In this document: positions 50,497 to 60,308 of the stretch, in pieces | Position numbering within the stretch: the first letter of the stretch is position 1 | Layout: each line of letters opens with the position of its first letter | NCBI GenBank assembly: GCA_029256105.1 | Contig: JAQSYO010000019.1 | Location: 1-64,000, forward strand | Direction of reading: 5' to 3' | Length of the DNA stretch: 64,000 bases | From: Herbinix sp. | Lineage (GTDB): Bacteria; Bacillota; Clostridia; Lachnospirales; Lachnospiraceae | Translations under genes and position numbers: made by a program | The notes under the pieces: model-generated | Databases searched by the model: none | What the model was told of the DNA's origin: nothing | What the model saw: the letters and a program-made list of their open reading frames with translations, nothing else

Positions 50497-50558
50497 TAGG
50501 AAATTTGATTAACCATGCACTACTATTTTGATCATATATGATGATTTTGTCACCATAT

Positions 50559-51779
50559 TTAAGAACGGTAGTCGGCGTTGATTTTTACGTAGTCGTAGGT
50601 TAGGTCACACCCCCATGCGGTGGCGGTAGCTTTACCGGTTTTTAGGTCGGCGGTGGCTTTTACTTCTTTGGCGGATAGGATTTGGGTGGCGAATTCTTCG
50701 GAGTAATCGGTTGCCATTCCGTTTTCGACTAGTTTTAAGTTTCCATCTGTGCTTTCGATGTATAGATCTACCTGGTCGGGGTCGAAGTTTACTCCGGAAT
50801 AGCCCATCGCACATAGGATACGTCCCCAGTTTGCGTCGTTGCCGAAGACTGCTGTTTTCACAAGGTTGGAGGTGATGATGGATTTGCTTAGGATTATTGC
50901 TTCCTCGTCCGTATTTGCTCCAACTACCTGTACTTCAAATAACTTGGTAGCGCCTTCGCCGTCAGCTGCCATTTTCTTCGCTAAATTAGTTGTTACTGTA
51001 TTTAATGCTTTACAGAAGTTATTGTAGTCTGCATTTTTCTCGGTTATTTCATTGTTACCTGCTAACCCATTTGCAAGTAACAATAAAGAGTCATTGGTGG
51101 AGGTATCACGGTCTACGGATATCATGTTGAAGGTGCATTTCACATCAGCACTTAATGCCTCTTGTAATAATTCCTTACTGATGGCAAGATCTGTTGTCAC
51201 AACGCCGAGCATGGTAGCCATGTTCGGGTGTATCATTCCGGAGCCTTTTGCCATACCACCGATTATTACTTCTTTGCCATCGACCACAAAGCTAACTGCA
51301 TATTCCTTGGAATAGGTATCGGTTGTCATGATTGCTTCTGCTGCAAGTGTGCCCGCTTCATTACCGTCTTGTAGTTCAGTTGCCAGTAATTTAATACCCT
51401 CTTGGATTACCTCGATTGGTAACTGCTTTCCAATGACACCGGTTGATGCTGTGTATACTGCACCGATAGGAATATTCATAGCTTCTGCTACTGCCTTCGC
51501 CATTAGTTCATTATTAACATCACCTACTACTCCGGTACAAGCATTTGCAACACCGCTGTTTAACACAACCGCTTGCACGAACTCACTATCCTTGGTTACT
51601 TTTATATCCCATTTTACCGGAGCGGCTTTTACCACATTCGTGGTGAAGGTCCCTGCTCCTTTTGCTGGTACCATGGAATATACCAAAGCCATGTCTTTTC
51701 TTTTCTTCTTTATACCAGCATAAATTCCTGTTGCTTGATATCCCTGCGCTGCTGCTACACCACCATCTATTATTTTCAT
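50559..51779 (-). CDS. argJ: Bifunctional ornithine acetyltransferase/N-acetylglutamate synthase ArgJ
   Basis: 406 aa from the ATG at 51779, five bases after GGAGG. ArgJ recycles acetyl groups from N-acetylornithine to glutamate. Motifs: 'GVAAAQGYQATGIYAGIKK', 'VVLNSGVANACTG', and the self-cleavage site 'KGSGMIHPNMATMLG', where Thr after Ala-Met-Ala is the nucleophile that starts the beta chain ('MATMLG'). It also has 'MISVDRDTSTNDSLLLLANG'. The last third has more GC than its surroundings. The downstream repeat insertions separate it from argB. Confidence 0.95.
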   Translation of the reverse strand: MKIIDGGVAAAQGYQATGIYAGIKKKRKDMALVYSMVPAKGAGTFTTNVVKAAPVKWDIKVTKDSEFVQAVVLNSGVANACTGVVGDVNNELMAKAVAEAMNIPIGAVYTASTGVIGKQLPIEVIQEGIKLLATELQDGNEAGTLAAEAIMTTDTYSKEYAVSFVVDGKEVIIGGMAKGSGMIHPNMATMLGVVTTDLAISKELLQEALSADVKCTFNMISVDRDTSTNDSLLLLANGLAGNNEITEKNADYNNFCKALNTVTTNLAKKMAADGEGATKLFEVQVVGANTDEEAIILSKSIITSNLVKTAVFGNDANWGRILCAMGYSGVNFDPDQVDLYIESTDGNLKLVENGMATDYSEEFATQILSAKEVKATADLKTGKATATAWGCDLTYDYVKINADYRS

Positions 51780-51833
51780 AAATACCTCCATATGTTCGCT
51801 TTCGCTTGTTATAAAACTAATGCAAATGTCACC

Positions 51834-52262
51834 CTACTCGTAATTTCCATCTATGCTTATAGTATAATAATTCAAATCGGTACGCATCTGCCAACCTAGT
51901 GTATTCCAGAAATGATTTCCCGGATTATTCTCAGTGAAGCATACTAATGCAAGTTTTGTAATCTTCTCTGCTTTCATTGCTTCTATCACATGTTGTACTA
52001 GCTGCTTTCCAAGGGATCTTTGCCTATAGGAATTTTCCACACATGTATGATATAGAAAGCCACGCCTGCCATCATGACCACTTAACGTTACACCAACAAC
52101 ACAATCATCCTCAATTGCTACAAAATTAGTTGTCGGATTTCTTCGTATAAATTGTGCTATTCCCTCCCTGGAGTCATCCAAGCTTCTTAATCCAACTCCG
52201 GGAGTACTTTTCCATAATTGATATACTTCATCATAATCATTCATTGTGAAAAGACGTATCAT
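51834..52262 (-). CDS. GNAT-family N-acetyltransferase
   Basis: 142 aa from the ATG at 52262, with AGGTGAGG upstream; ten preceding in-frame codons lie before that site. It has 'IRLFTMNDYDEVYQLW', the acetyl-CoA loop 'ENSYRQRSLGKQLVQHVIEAM' (Q/RxxGxG/K variant) and the C-terminal 'NPGNHFWNTLGWQMR'. Substrate unknown. It lies directly upstream of argJ with a 54-base gap, so it might be in the arginine operon, and could be an acetyltransferase used with it; this is conjecture. Confidence 0.85.
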   Translation of the reverse strand: MIRLFTMNDYDEVYQLWKSTPGVGLRSLDDSREGIAQFIRRNPTTNFVAIEDDCVVGVTLSGHDGRRGFLYHTCVENSYRQRSLGKQLVQHVIEAMKAEKITKLALVCFTENNPGNHFWNTLGWQMRTDLNYYTISIDGNYE

Positions 52263-52375
52263 GAAATCCTCACCTTTCGAATATCCTATCATCCTTGTAT
52301 ATTTTTGTCCTTCTATTCATTTGACCAAAAATAAATATTAATAATTATACATCCGAATTTAAGTTTATGCAATAC

Positions 52376-52987
52376 TTATTTTAATTTTTTTATATCAATT
52401 CCTTTACGAAGTAGCGTATCGTAGATTTTGGCAATTGGAAAGCCCACCACATTATAATAATCACCGACGATTTCTTTAATATATATACCAAACTTCCCTT
52501 GTATTGCGTAAGCACCTGCTTTGTCCATCGGCTCTCCGGTAGCAATATAATCCTTTATCTGTTCCAATGTCATTGGGTGTACATAAACCTTTGTGCATAC
52601 AGAAAAGGATATACTTTCTTCCCTCCCGTTTTTGTCTTTCAAAAGGATATTGACTCCGGTATTCACTTCATGCACATCATCAGAAAGCATCTGTAGCATT
52701 CGTACCGCATCGGCTTCGTCTTTGGGTTTCCCGAGGGCATGTTCCTGGTAAAATACCATCGTATCCGCACCTAAGATGATAACTTCCTTTAGTTCTATCG
52801 ATTGTTGTGATAATTTATCGGTAATTGCCGTTGTTTTCAGCCTTGCCAAAGCCTGTACCATCTCTTTCGGTTCCGTCTCCTCTACTACTTCCACTACATT
52901 TGCTGCCATCACTTTATAGGGAATCCCCATAATCTCCATGATTTCTTTTCTTCTTGGTGATTCTGATGCTAATATAATCTGATACAT
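52376..52987 (-). CDS. maf: Maf-family nucleotide pyrophosphatase
   Basis: 203 aa from the ATG at 52987 ('MYQIILASESPRRKEIM'), preceded by GGGAG. Maf proteins hydrolyse non-canonical nucleoside triphosphates and affect septation. Motifs: 'LASESPRR', 'ILGADTMVFYQEHALGKPKDEADAVRML', 'GEPMDKAGAYAIQGKFG'. Length and motifs are complete. It ends about 110 bases before the next gene on this strand. Confidence 0.95.
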   Translation of the reverse strand: MYQIILASESPRRKEIMEIMGIPYKVMAANVVEVVEETEPKEMVQALARLKTTAITDKLSQQSIELKEVIILGADTMVFYQEHALGKPKDEADAVRMLQMLSDDVHEVNTGVNILLKDKNGREESISFSVCTKVYVHPMTLEQIKDYIATGEPMDKAGAYAIQGKFGIYIKEIVGDYYNVVGFPIAKIYDTLLRKGIDIKKLK

Positions 52988-53426
52988 TGCTCCCAACCCT
53001 TTCCAGGACTTTCTCCTATTTGTTATTTTATTCTATATTGATTCATTTAAAAATTATATTATTATGTATTAACCGAATAACTAGATTATATAAGCGAAAA
53101 TGCTACAAATCCTCTTTCCATTATAATAAATATCTACTATCTGTAAAGGACGAAAATTCACACAATGGTTTCGCACAACTTATCATAAAAACTATACTTA
53201 AAGGACTCTCTTTTTGATGAATGGTGAATACTATTTTGTAGTATGGATTATCATTTATACACCTATTGAGAATAATAAATGAAATACCTATATAAAATAG
53301 GAAATAGAAACGTATTTACTACCTCAAGCAATTCATAAAATTAGTGATTTTAGAATGTCCAATCTGATTCACGGTAGAATTCCAAAGGAGTTTCATGTAT
53401 TTTTATACTTTTATTTATTTTACCTA
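52988..53426. other. Divergent intergenic region upstream of maf and argG
   Basis: AT-rich; no credible gene. It contains the promoter region of maf. I see no ARG-box-like palindrome. Confidence 0.45.
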
Positions 53427-53455
53427 TTGCATAATAATAATATATGTTGTATATT
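53427..53455 (+). promoter_or_regulatory. Candidate promoter of argG
   Basis: TTGCAT at 53427-53432, 17-base spacer, TATATT at 53450-53455. It leaves a leader of about 75-80 bases before the argG start codon. Confidence 0.5.
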
Positions 53456-53539
53456 TAAACAAATAAAAAATATGTTAATCTAAAGTAATACAATCGTAAG
53501 CAAATAAATTAATAGAACACCATAATAGGAGGTACTAAT

Positions 53540-54751
53540 ATGAAAGAAAAGGTTATTCTTGCTTATTCAGGCGGTCTCGATACTACCGCTATCATTCCCT
53601 GGTTAAAGGAGAATTATGATTTTGATGTTGTCTGTGTCTGCATCGATGTAGGACAGGGAAATGAACTAGATGGTTTGGAGGAAAGAGCCAAATTATCTGG
53701 TGCCACAAAATTATACATTGAAGATGTTGTAAATGAATTTGTTGACGATTATGTAATGCCTTGCGTTAAAGCAAATGCCGTATATGAAAACAAATATCTA
53801 TTGGGTACTTCCATGGCTAGACCGGTTATTGCTAAGAGACTTGTAGAAATTGCAAGACTTGAAGGTGCAACCGCAATTTGTCACGGTGCTACTGGCAAAG
53901 GAAATGATCAAGTACGTTTCGAATTAACCATTAAAGCACTTGCTCCTGATTTGAAGATCATTGCTCCATGGAGAATTTGGGATATGACTTCCCGTGAAGA
54001 TGAAATTGAGTATTGCTCTAAGCATGGGATCAACTTACCTTTCTCTGCAGATAACAGCTACTCCCGAGACCGTAACTTATGGCACATCAGCCATGAAGGT
54101 TTAGAGTTGGAGTCACCCTCCAATGCTCCAAACTATGATCATCTATTAGTACTTGGTGTTTCACCTGAGAAAGCTCCTGACGAGGCTGTTTGCCTCAGCT
54201 TAACCTTTGAAAAGGGGATCCCGACCGCATTAAACGGTACTCCGATGTCTGCCACCGATATTATTAAAGAACTTAATGAAATTGGTGGTAAACACGGTGT
54301 TGGTATCGTAGATATCGTAGAAAACCGTGTTGTAGGTATGAAATCCCGCGGTGTATATGAGACTCCAGGTGGTACTATCCTAATGGAAGCTCATATGCAA
54401 TTAGAAGAACTTATCTTAGATCGTGCGACACTAACCGCTAAGAAAGAAGTTGCCAATCGTTTTGCTGATATTGTATATGAAGGAAAATGGTTTACTCCTT
54501 TACGAGAAGCATATCAGGCCTTTGTAGATGTTACACAGGAATATGTTACTGGTGAAGTCAAATTAAAGCTTTATAAAGGTAATATCATTAAACAAGGAAC
54601 TACTTCTCCTTATTCCTTATACAATGAAAGCATTGCTTCCTTTACTACAGGTGATTTATATAACCATCATGATGCTGAGGGCTTCATTAATCTCTTCGGT
54701 TTATCTCTTAAAGTTCGCGCAATGAAGATGGCTTCATTAGAAAATAAATAA
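53540..54751 (+). CDS. argG: Argininosuccinate synthase ArgG
   Basis: 403 aa, full length. It joins citrulline and aspartate using ATP. Motifs: '[16 protein letters not shown]' (ATP loop), '[16 protein letters not shown]', '[16 protein letters not shown]', '[24 protein letters not shown]'. AGGAGG precedes the ATG. It is the only plus-strand arg gene here and has its own promoter and terminator. Codon use matches the chromosome side. Confidence 0.97.
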   Translation: MKEKVILAYSGGLDTTAIIPWLKENYDFDVVCVCIDVGQGNELDGLEERAKLSGATKLYIEDVVNEFVDDYVMPCVKANAVYENKYLLGTSMARPVIAKRLVEIARLEGATAICHGATGKGNDQVRFELTIKALAPDLKIIAPWRIWDMTSREDEIEYCSKHGINLPFSADNSYSRDRNLWHISHEGLELESPSNAPNYDHLLVLGVSPEKAPDEAVCLSLTFEKGIPTALNGTPMSATDIIKELNEIGGKHGVGIVDIVENRVVGMKSRGVYETPGGTILMEAHMQLEELILDRATLTAKKEVANRFADIVYEGKWFTPLREAYQAFVDVTQEYVTGEVKLKLYKGNIIKQGTTSPYSLYNESIASFTTGDLYNHHDAEGFINLFGLSLKVRAMKMASLENK

Positions 54752-54757
54752 TTTAAT

Positions 54758-54808
54758 ATCCCCGGAAACCACAGTATTGAATCACTGTGGTTCTCGGGGA
54801 TATTTTTA
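54758..54808 (+). terminator. Terminator of argG
   Basis: ATCCCCGG-AAACCACAG (54758-54774) pairs with CTGTGGTT-CTCGGGGAT (54785-54801) around a 10-base loop, followed by TTTTT. It begins 7 bases after the stop. Confidence 0.9.
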
Positions 54809-54921
54809 TGCCCTATTTATGCTACATATCTCTACGAAAACGAGTAGTGAAATATGGGTTGAATTAACACGAAAGTGCTTTATTATCATGTAAGTTTTAT
54901 TATTATAAACAATATTATTTA

Positions 54922-55830
54922 TTATAAATAAGTATTTAAGAAGCGTTCTACTATTTTCTCATACCCGGATTTATTCACGCAATAACTTTCTGCATGCTTT
55001 GCACCTGCCACAAGATAAATTGCTTTATTTTTATTTTTACTTTCATACATCTGCTTTGACATCTGAGCAGGAACTAAATTATCTATCTTACCATGTATAA
55101 ATAATATAGGGATATCTGTTTGACTTATAATCTTGATCGGCGATACTGATTTATACCAAAATCCCGCTCTAAGGAAGGTGATACAGCTTTCCAGTGGTAT
55201 CAGAAAGCATGGCAAATGATAATATGTCTTTAGTTGATGGCGAAGCAACTGTTTTAGATCCGAATAAGCACAATCGGCAATCGCACAATTAACTCTGTTA
55301 TCAATTCCAAGATGCAGTAATACTGTAGCAGCCCCCATCGATTCCCCATGTGTCACTATCTTGCAAGCAGCTCCATACTGCTCATAGCACCAGTCAATAA
55401 TCTTCTTTAGATCGTATTTCTCATAATAACCCATGGAAGTATGAGCTTTTCCACTAAGCCCATGATTACGATGATCATAAATTAAGACAGTGAAGCCAAG
55501 CTTTAAGAAAAATTGAGCATACTTTAAACTGCCATATTTAGCATAGCCCAAACCATGACAGAGGATTGCAATCTTGTGTGGGAGTTTACTCTCAGCGGTA
55601 TTTGACGCCTCCTCTTTTGAGAATAGTAACTCACAGGATAATACATATCCAAAATCAGATTTAATGTTAAATATTTTTTTTATTCCATTATCATATTCCT
55701 GAACATTAAATTTCCCACAGTTAACCTCTCGTTGAAATCCCTTTTTATAAGAAAGCATTCTTGGTTTGATAATTAAATTTGACAAACACCAAAGCCATTC
55801 GAACATCCAAACCCCTATTAATTTTATCAT
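54922..55830 (-). CDS. Alpha/beta hydrolase
   Basis: 302 aa from the ATG at 55830, which follows GGAGGGG. The oxyanion region is 'ILCHGLGYAKYGSL', the nucleophile elbow 'VTHGESMGAATVLLHLG' (Ser in GESMG), the acid residue in 'LFIHGKIDNLVP' and the catalytic His in 'AGAKHAESY'. All four elements of the triad region are present. The hydrophobic N-terminus ('LIGVWMFEWLWCLSNLII') may anchor it in the membrane. Substrate unknown; carboxylesterase or lipase-like peptidase are possible. Confidence 0.92.
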   Translation of the reverse strand: MIKLIGVWMFEWLWCLSNLIIKPRMLSYKKGFQREVNCGKFNVQEYDNGIKKIFNIKSDFGYVLSCELLFSKEEASNTAESKLPHKIAILCHGLGYAKYGSLKYAQFFLKLGFTVLIYDHRNHGLSGKAHTSMGYYEKYDLKKIIDWCYEQYGAACKIVTHGESMGAATVLLHLGIDNRVNCAIADCAYSDLKQLLRHQLKTYYHLPCFLIPLESCITFLRAGFWYKSVSPIKIISQTDIPILFIHGKIDNLVPAQMSKQMYESKNKNKAIYLVAGAKHAESYCVNKSGYEKIVERFLNTYL

Positions 55831-56070
55831 ATCAAACCCCTCCATTCCACTGTTTGCAACAGTGTAAAGCAACTAATGTAAATCATATCCTTTATACTTC
55901 ACCTGGTGAAATTATCTTTCTTAGCATATCCAGACAAAGTTTCTACTGAGCAGCATCATAAACAAATTTCTGATAAAATTTTTACGTTTTAAATTTCTTT
56001 TCACATTTCCAAGCCCTCCATCTATGGAATAATAGTCCCCAATTGATATTGTATTATTCTAACGAATCAT
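55831..56070. other. Intergenic region with no gene
   Basis: AT-rich DNA upstream of the hydrolase gene, presumably holding its promoter. No repeat or RNA feature seen. Confidence 0.4.
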
Positions 56071-56153
56071 AAAAAAAGAATGCGGCTACAAAGGTAAATT
56101 CAAAATTTCTGAGATATCTCATACTATCTTGAACAAGTTTGTGTACCGCATTC
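56071..56153 (-). terminator. Terminator of the GDPD/MFS operon
   Basis: Minus strand: GAATGCGG-TACACAAA (from 56153) pairs with TTTGTA-CCGCATTC (ending at 56078) over a long inner region that can fold further, followed by seven T. It is 65 bases after the glycerophosphodiesterase stop. Confidence 0.7.
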
Positions 56154-56217
56154 CTATTTACTCATTCTATTAACCGAATGAATTACTCAATCGATTCATA
56201 CAATCTATTTACCCAAT

Positions 56218-57057
56218 CTATTTACTCAACCTATTTTTTAGAATTGGTATGAAGTTATCAAAGATAAATAGATCAAAATATTTTCTGTTATTTTCTAGTT
56301 CCTCCTGCGATTGTATCGTCCATGCTATTGCTTTTACCTGATAGAGCTTTCTACATATGGTAAAAGACAATCCTTTCTTGTACACATGATGATAAGCTAT
56401 AAAATCCGGTTTCGTTTGAAAGTTCATAAGCAGATGCTTCAATATAAAATATTGAAATTTACTACCGTCTGTCTTTTCTTTAATAAAATCAGTTGCCAAC
56501 TGGCCTCGAACAATCTCGGGATAATGTTTTTTGTACCAAATCAGACCAAATGGATTAAAGGATTCGATACAGTAAACTCCCTTATAATCCTTGAGCATTT
56601 GTGATACTGCATTACAAATTTTATCTGCTTTCCAAGGAATCTTAAGTTCAATTATCACAGGGACTTTACCATTAATTATTGCCAAAGCCTCTTTGAAGGT
56701 TGGTATTCTCTCCTGTGATGTAAATAGTCGGTAACTCTGTAATTCCTCATAATTTACTTCAGAAACCTTAATGTCAACATGGCAGGGACGCTTTAGATTA
56801 TAATCATGTAATATTACAGGTACAAGATCCTTTGTCAATTGTACATCCAATTCTATACCATAGCCACTCGCTACTGCCAACTCAAAGGCACGTAGGGAAT
56901 TCTCCGGTGCCTCCGTATTATTTTTGTGTAGCCCACGATGTGCATATAGCCAGCCGTCTAACTTTTTACTCTGCGGATTACGATTTATCTTCGGCATGAT
57001 AGCAAGTAAATATAAAATTATGATAATGATAACAAAGATAATAATTTTTAATAGCAT
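56218..57057 (-). CDS. Glycerophosphodiester phosphodiesterase, membrane-anchored
   Basis: 279 aa. A hydrophobic N-terminus (about 3-20) anchors it. The GDPD domain has 'YAHRGLHKNNTEAPENS' (catalytic His-Arg-Gly and Glu), 'GIELDVQLTKDLVPVILHD' (metal ligands and second His), 'PVIIELK' (Glu) and 'ESFNP'. It cleaves glycerophosphodiesters to glycerol-3-phosphate and an alcohol. It begins 12 bases after the MFS gene stop, so the two are one operon, in which the transporter could import the product or a related substrate. Confidence 0.92.
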   Translation of the reverse strand: MLLKIIIFVIIIIILYLLAIMPKINRNPQSKKLDGWLYAHRGLHKNNTEAPENSLRAFELAVASGYGIELDVQLTKDLVPVILHDYNLKRPCHVDIKVSEVNYEELQSYRLFTSQERIPTFKEALAIINGKVPVIIELKIPWKADKICNAVSQMLKDYKGVYCIESFNPFGLIWYKKHYPEIVRGQLATDFIKEKTDGSKFQYFILKHLLMNFQTKPDFIAYHHVYKKGLSFTICRKLYQVKAIAWTIQSQEELENNRKYFDLFIFDNFIPILKNRLSK

Positions 57058-57069
57058 ATAAACTCCATC

Positions 57070-58362
57070 CTAATCTGCTGTATCAAAATTCTCTAATACA
57101 TCTGTTTTTTTTGTCGGTCTTGAATCTCCATGCCTTACAAATAGCATCGTACATAAGGATGCGATAGAGAAAAAAACCGCATACGGGAATAAGGTACGAT
57201 AAGATACATGTTCTAATAAAGCCCCTGATACAATCGGTGTGATTATTTGCGAGGTCATAGAAAACATGTAATAAATTCCGGTATATTTACCAATATCAGA
57301 GCCCTTACACATTTCAACTACCATTGGGTAGGAATTTACACTAATAGCTGCCCAACCAATTCCGGTAAAAGCAAATACGACATTAACCCAAAAGCTATAT
57401 TCGGTAAAAAGTGCCCCACACAGATAGGAGGCCGTCATCATTAAAATACCTCCTATGATTGTTTTCTTTCTACCAAACTTACTAGCAATGATACCGATTG
57501 GTATGTAACTAAAGATTGCTGCTACTGTCGCAACAATTAAAGCATTCGCGAAGCCACCCGGCTTTAACTTCCATACTACTTCTGCATATCTGGAATATGC
57601 AGTTGTTACCGCATTATATGCAAAAAACCACAAGAATATGGAAGCTAAGATAAATAGAAAACTTTTTCTCACTTCTTTTGGCATTCCGATACTTTCTTCC
57701 CTTATCTCTTCATCTATCATTTGCTTTTGCGCTTCTTTATTGCTTTCTGCTTCAATTCCTCTTTCTTCAGCTAACTTATTCTCATTAATGGTCTTGATCA
57801 GTCCTATCACTGCGATTATCATTAGAATTGATACGCTAGCAAAGACTTTCGTATAACTATTGGAATCTCCCTTTACTAATACGATGATCATTACTAAGGT
57901 GTATACGCCACCAATGGCACCCATTAAATTAATCACTGCGTTTGCTTTACTTCTTAAAGGCTTGGGGGTTAAATCAGGCATTAAAGCAACAGCAGGGGAT
58001 CGGTAGGTCCCCATAGCGATTAATACAATGCCTAGAAAGACTAAAAACATTGTAAGATTACCTTGTTTATTCGCGATTGGTATAAAGGTCATAGAGATTA
58101 CCGCAACAACCGTTCCGACTATGATATAGGGTGTTCTTTTCCCTAGTCGTGTACTTGTCTTATCAGAAAAAGCACCGAATAGTGGTAACAAAAATAAAGC
58201 CAGAATATTGTCCACCCCCATAAGAAACCCGCTTACCGTTTCTCCCAAACCAAAGGTGTTCTTAAGCATAAGCGGTATGATGTTATCATACATCTGCCAA
58301 AAAGCACAAATTGATAAGAATGCAAGCCCCGCAAAGAAAGTCCGTTTGTAGTTCAGCTTCAT
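57070..58362 (-). CDS. MFS transporter of the GPH/SLC45 sugar-cation type
   Basis: 430 aa with about 12 membrane segments. The loop 'GAFSDKTSTRLGKRTPYIIVGT' has the D-x(5)-R-x-G-x-R-x-P pattern of sugar:cation symporters of the SLC45/GPH group. A hydrophilic central loop of about 40 residues ('EESNKEAQKQMIDEEIREES') separates the two halves. GGAGG before the ATG. It is the first gene of a two-gene operon with the phosphodiesterase. Substrate not predictable; a sugar or glycerophosphodiester is plausible. Confidence 0.9.
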   Translation of the reverse strand: MKLNYKRTFFAGLAFLSICAFWQMYDNIIPLMLKNTFGLGETVSGFLMGVDNILALFLLPLFGAFSDKTSTRLGKRTPYIIVGTVVAVISMTFIPIANKQGNLTMFLVFLGIVLIAMGTYRSPAVALMPDLTPKPLRSKANAVINLMGAIGGVYTLVMIIVLVKGDSNSYTKVFASVSILMIIAVIGLIKTINENKLAEERGIEAESNKEAQKQMIDEEIREESIGMPKEVRKSFLFILASIFLWFFAYNAVTTAYSRYAEVVWKLKPGGFANALIVATVAAIFSYIPIGIIASKFGRKKTIIGGILMMTASYLCGALFTEYSFWVNVVFAFTGIGWAAISVNSYPMVVEMCKGSDIGKYTGIYYMFSMTSQIITPIVSGALLEHVSYRTLFPYAVFFSIASLCTMLFVRHGDSRPTKKTDVLENFDTAD

Positions 58363-58447
58363 ACTTCCTCCTTCTGCCCACTTATGTAGGCAACCCCATA
58401 ATTTTTAGTTTAAGACCTAAGAACTAAATTGCAAATTTATTGCTAAT

Positions 58448-59200
58448 TCATTTTGGCTGATTTGTAAATACATATGCACCAATCCCCACCGCAATGGTAA
58501 GATTTAGAGAATCGACATCCGGCGACTGAGGAATAAAGATACTGGTTCCAACCTTTAAAAACGAATTATCCAGACCTGTTGCTTCATTTCCAAATACCAA
58601 TGAAAATAGCTCAACTTTCGGACAATCTTTTAATGTAAGTGTGTTCTCGCCATTAAGCATAAAAGTAAATATTTCATGCTGCGAAAACTGCTGTTGATAT
58701 TCGGTAAACGATTGATATTGACAGAAGTTTAGTTTAAATAATGCTCCCATGGAAGAACGGACGGTTTTGGGATTATAGATATCCGCACCTGGCAATATGA
58801 TTGCTATATCATAAATACCAAATCCTACTGCTGTCCGAAGGATTGTTCCTAGATTTCCCATATTACTTGGGTTCACTAAGACAATATGCGGTTTGTCCGA
58901 TCTTAATTCACAATTATACTTATTAAAAACTCCTGCTACGTAGCAATTTTCTTTATCACTAAGCTTCGCAATTAATTTATTGTTATATTCCAACGGGATG
59001 TTGTTCTCATCACATATTTTCTTAAGCTTTTCTTGATCAGTAAAGCTTGTATCCACTAGGACCTTACGAACCTGGTTCGGTCTTGCTTTGATAAGTTCAT
59101 AAGTTGGGAATGCTCCTAAGGTATAGGAATAATCCGCATCCTTTTTGTAAGGCTTGATTTGCTGTTCGGAGCTACCGTCAGTTATCCTATTATTTGCCAC
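58448..59200 (-). CDS. TrmH/SpoU-family RNA methyltransferase
   Basis: 250 aa from the GTG at 59200, eight bases after GGAGG; a TTG at 59215 precedes that site. N-terminal substrate-binding part at residues 1-100. The SPOUT fold follows, with 'IVLVNPSNMGNLGTILRTAVGFG' (motif 1), 'VRSSMGALFKL' and 'LVFGNEATGLDNSFL' (motif 2), and 'IFIPQSPDVDSLNLTIAVGIGAYVF' (motif 3, the knotted cofactor loop). It methylates a ribose 2'-OH in rRNA or tRNA. Specific target unknown. Confidence 0.92.
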   Translation of the reverse strand: MANNRITDGSSEQQIKPYKKDADYSYTLGAFPTYELIKARPNQVRKVLVDTSFTDQEKLKKICDENNIPLEYNNKLIAKLSDKENCYVAGVFNKYNCELRSDKPHIVLVNPSNMGNLGTILRTAVGFGIYDIAIILPGADIYNPKTVRSSMGALFKLNFCQYQSFTEYQQQFSQHEIFTFMLNGENTLTLKDCPKVELFSLVFGNEATGLDNSFLKVGTSIFIPQSPDVDSLNLTIAVGIGAYVFTNQPK

Positions 59201-59289
59201 GTTTTCTACCTCCAAATTTAATCACAAATTTATTTATATATTTATTTCCTCTTATATGTTATTTATCTCTATCTTTTCTTAATCATTTT

Positions 59290-59330
59290 GATAAAAATAT
59301 GGTCGTATCATATTATCATACGATACGACC
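59290..59330 (-). terminator. Terminator after the epimerase gene
   Basis: GGTCGTATC (59301-59309) and GATACGACC (59322-59330) form a perfect 9-bp stem. On the minus strand it is followed by ATATTTTTAT. The flanks are AT-rich on both sides, so it may act in both directions. Confidence 0.75.
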
Positions 59331-59450
59331 ATAAAATAATTATACTTAATTTAATATCTGAAAGCAATTCCTTTTCACATCATTTACCAAATTTATCATC
59401 GGATTATTTTTCATTAATTTTGCTTTTTTAAATAAAAGCTATCTCATAAT

Positions 59451-60287
59451 TTATATCACCTTAATATTCTCAGCTACTGCAATATTTCTAATATAATCCG
59501 ATGCTTCCAGATACTCCTCATGCGTTTCCAAATGCTCAACAAATACTGTCGTCTCACTACCAAGCTTTTCACAAAGATGAACCACCTTCTTAAAGTCTAC
59601 AACACCTTTTCCAGGCATAAGTTCTCGAATGACACAGGGGTACGCCTTCTCCATGATAACATCCTTCGCATGGACGCTTTTAATATAAGGACCAAGCTTT
59701 TGAAAACATTCTTCAATGAAAGCATCCCGCTTTAAAAAGCGTTCCGGGCAATTAATCATATTCGTAAAATCCAGATGCACCGCAAAGCCTTTTCGATCTA
59801 TATCCTTAATTAGTTGCAGATAACGATCCGGTGAATCCGGAATCATCCAAGGCATAGGTTCCAGGGTATAAAAGGTTCTCTTTGGATTAACGCTGTCAAT
59901 AATTTCTCGTGAGATATCAACTACTAATGCATACACGTCCTCGGTATAATTGTCCTCATAAAATCCGTCCCAAAGCTCACCTCTTGCACCTACAATGTTC
60001 ACGCAGCAATTTGCTCCGATTTCATCTGCCAGTGAAAGTCTTTGCTTACTATATTCGATATTTGCCTTTGCTTCAGTAGCATCAAGTGACATTGGGTTTC
60101 TCCAGATTCCTACTTCACCAATCACAATGTTATTCTTCGTTGCAGCCTCTACATAAGCCTGCTTTACATCCGTAGCTGCATCATGTCCAACCGGTGTTGT
60201 TACTGTACTATATCGATACTCCTTTACTATCTTAATCCATTCCTCTGGATTTTGATAACTTTTCTTAATATCTCCGCCGATTCTCAT
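59451..60287 (-). CDS. Sugar phosphate isomerase/epimerase (AP-endonuclease-2 fold)
   Basis: 278 aa. TIM-barrel family 'xylose isomerase-like': 'VTTPVGHDAATDVKQ', 'IVIGEVGIWRNPMS', 'YTLEPMPWMIPDS' (Glu metal ligand), 'VHLDFTNMINCPERF' (His, Asp), 'SVHAKDV' (His), 'GKGVVDFKKVV' and 'VFVEHLETHEEY' (Glu). The metal-binding residues of the family are present. GGGAGG precedes the ATG. It starts 21 bases after the DegV stop, so the two are one unit. The substrate is unknown; such enzymes isomerise sugars or inositols. Confidence 0.9.
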   Translation of the reverse strand: MRIGGDIKKSYQNPEEWIKIVKEYRYSTVTTPVGHDAATDVKQAYVEAATKNNIVIGEVGIWRNPMSLDATEAKANIEYSKQRLSLADEIGANCCVNIVGARGELWDGFYEDNYTEDVYALVVDISREIIDSVNPKRTFYTLEPMPWMIPDSPDRYLQLIKDIDRKGFAVHLDFTNMINCPERFLKRDAFIEECFQKLGPYIKSVHAKDVIMEKAYPCVIRELMPGKGVVDFKKVVHLCEKLGSETTVFVEHLETHEEYLEASDYIRNIAVAENIKVI

Positions 60288-60308
60288 GGCACCCTCCCAA
60301 TTCGCAAA

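Larger units (their letters stand above)
50069..50558. other. argJ-argB spacer carrying two repeat elements
   Basis: A 490-base gap inside what should be a tight arg operon. It contains the MITE-like palindrome (50122-50361), a G-rich run next to it (50088-50112, read C-rich on the transcribed strand) and the 14-bp tandem repeat (50441-50496). No other gene. Confidence 0.6.
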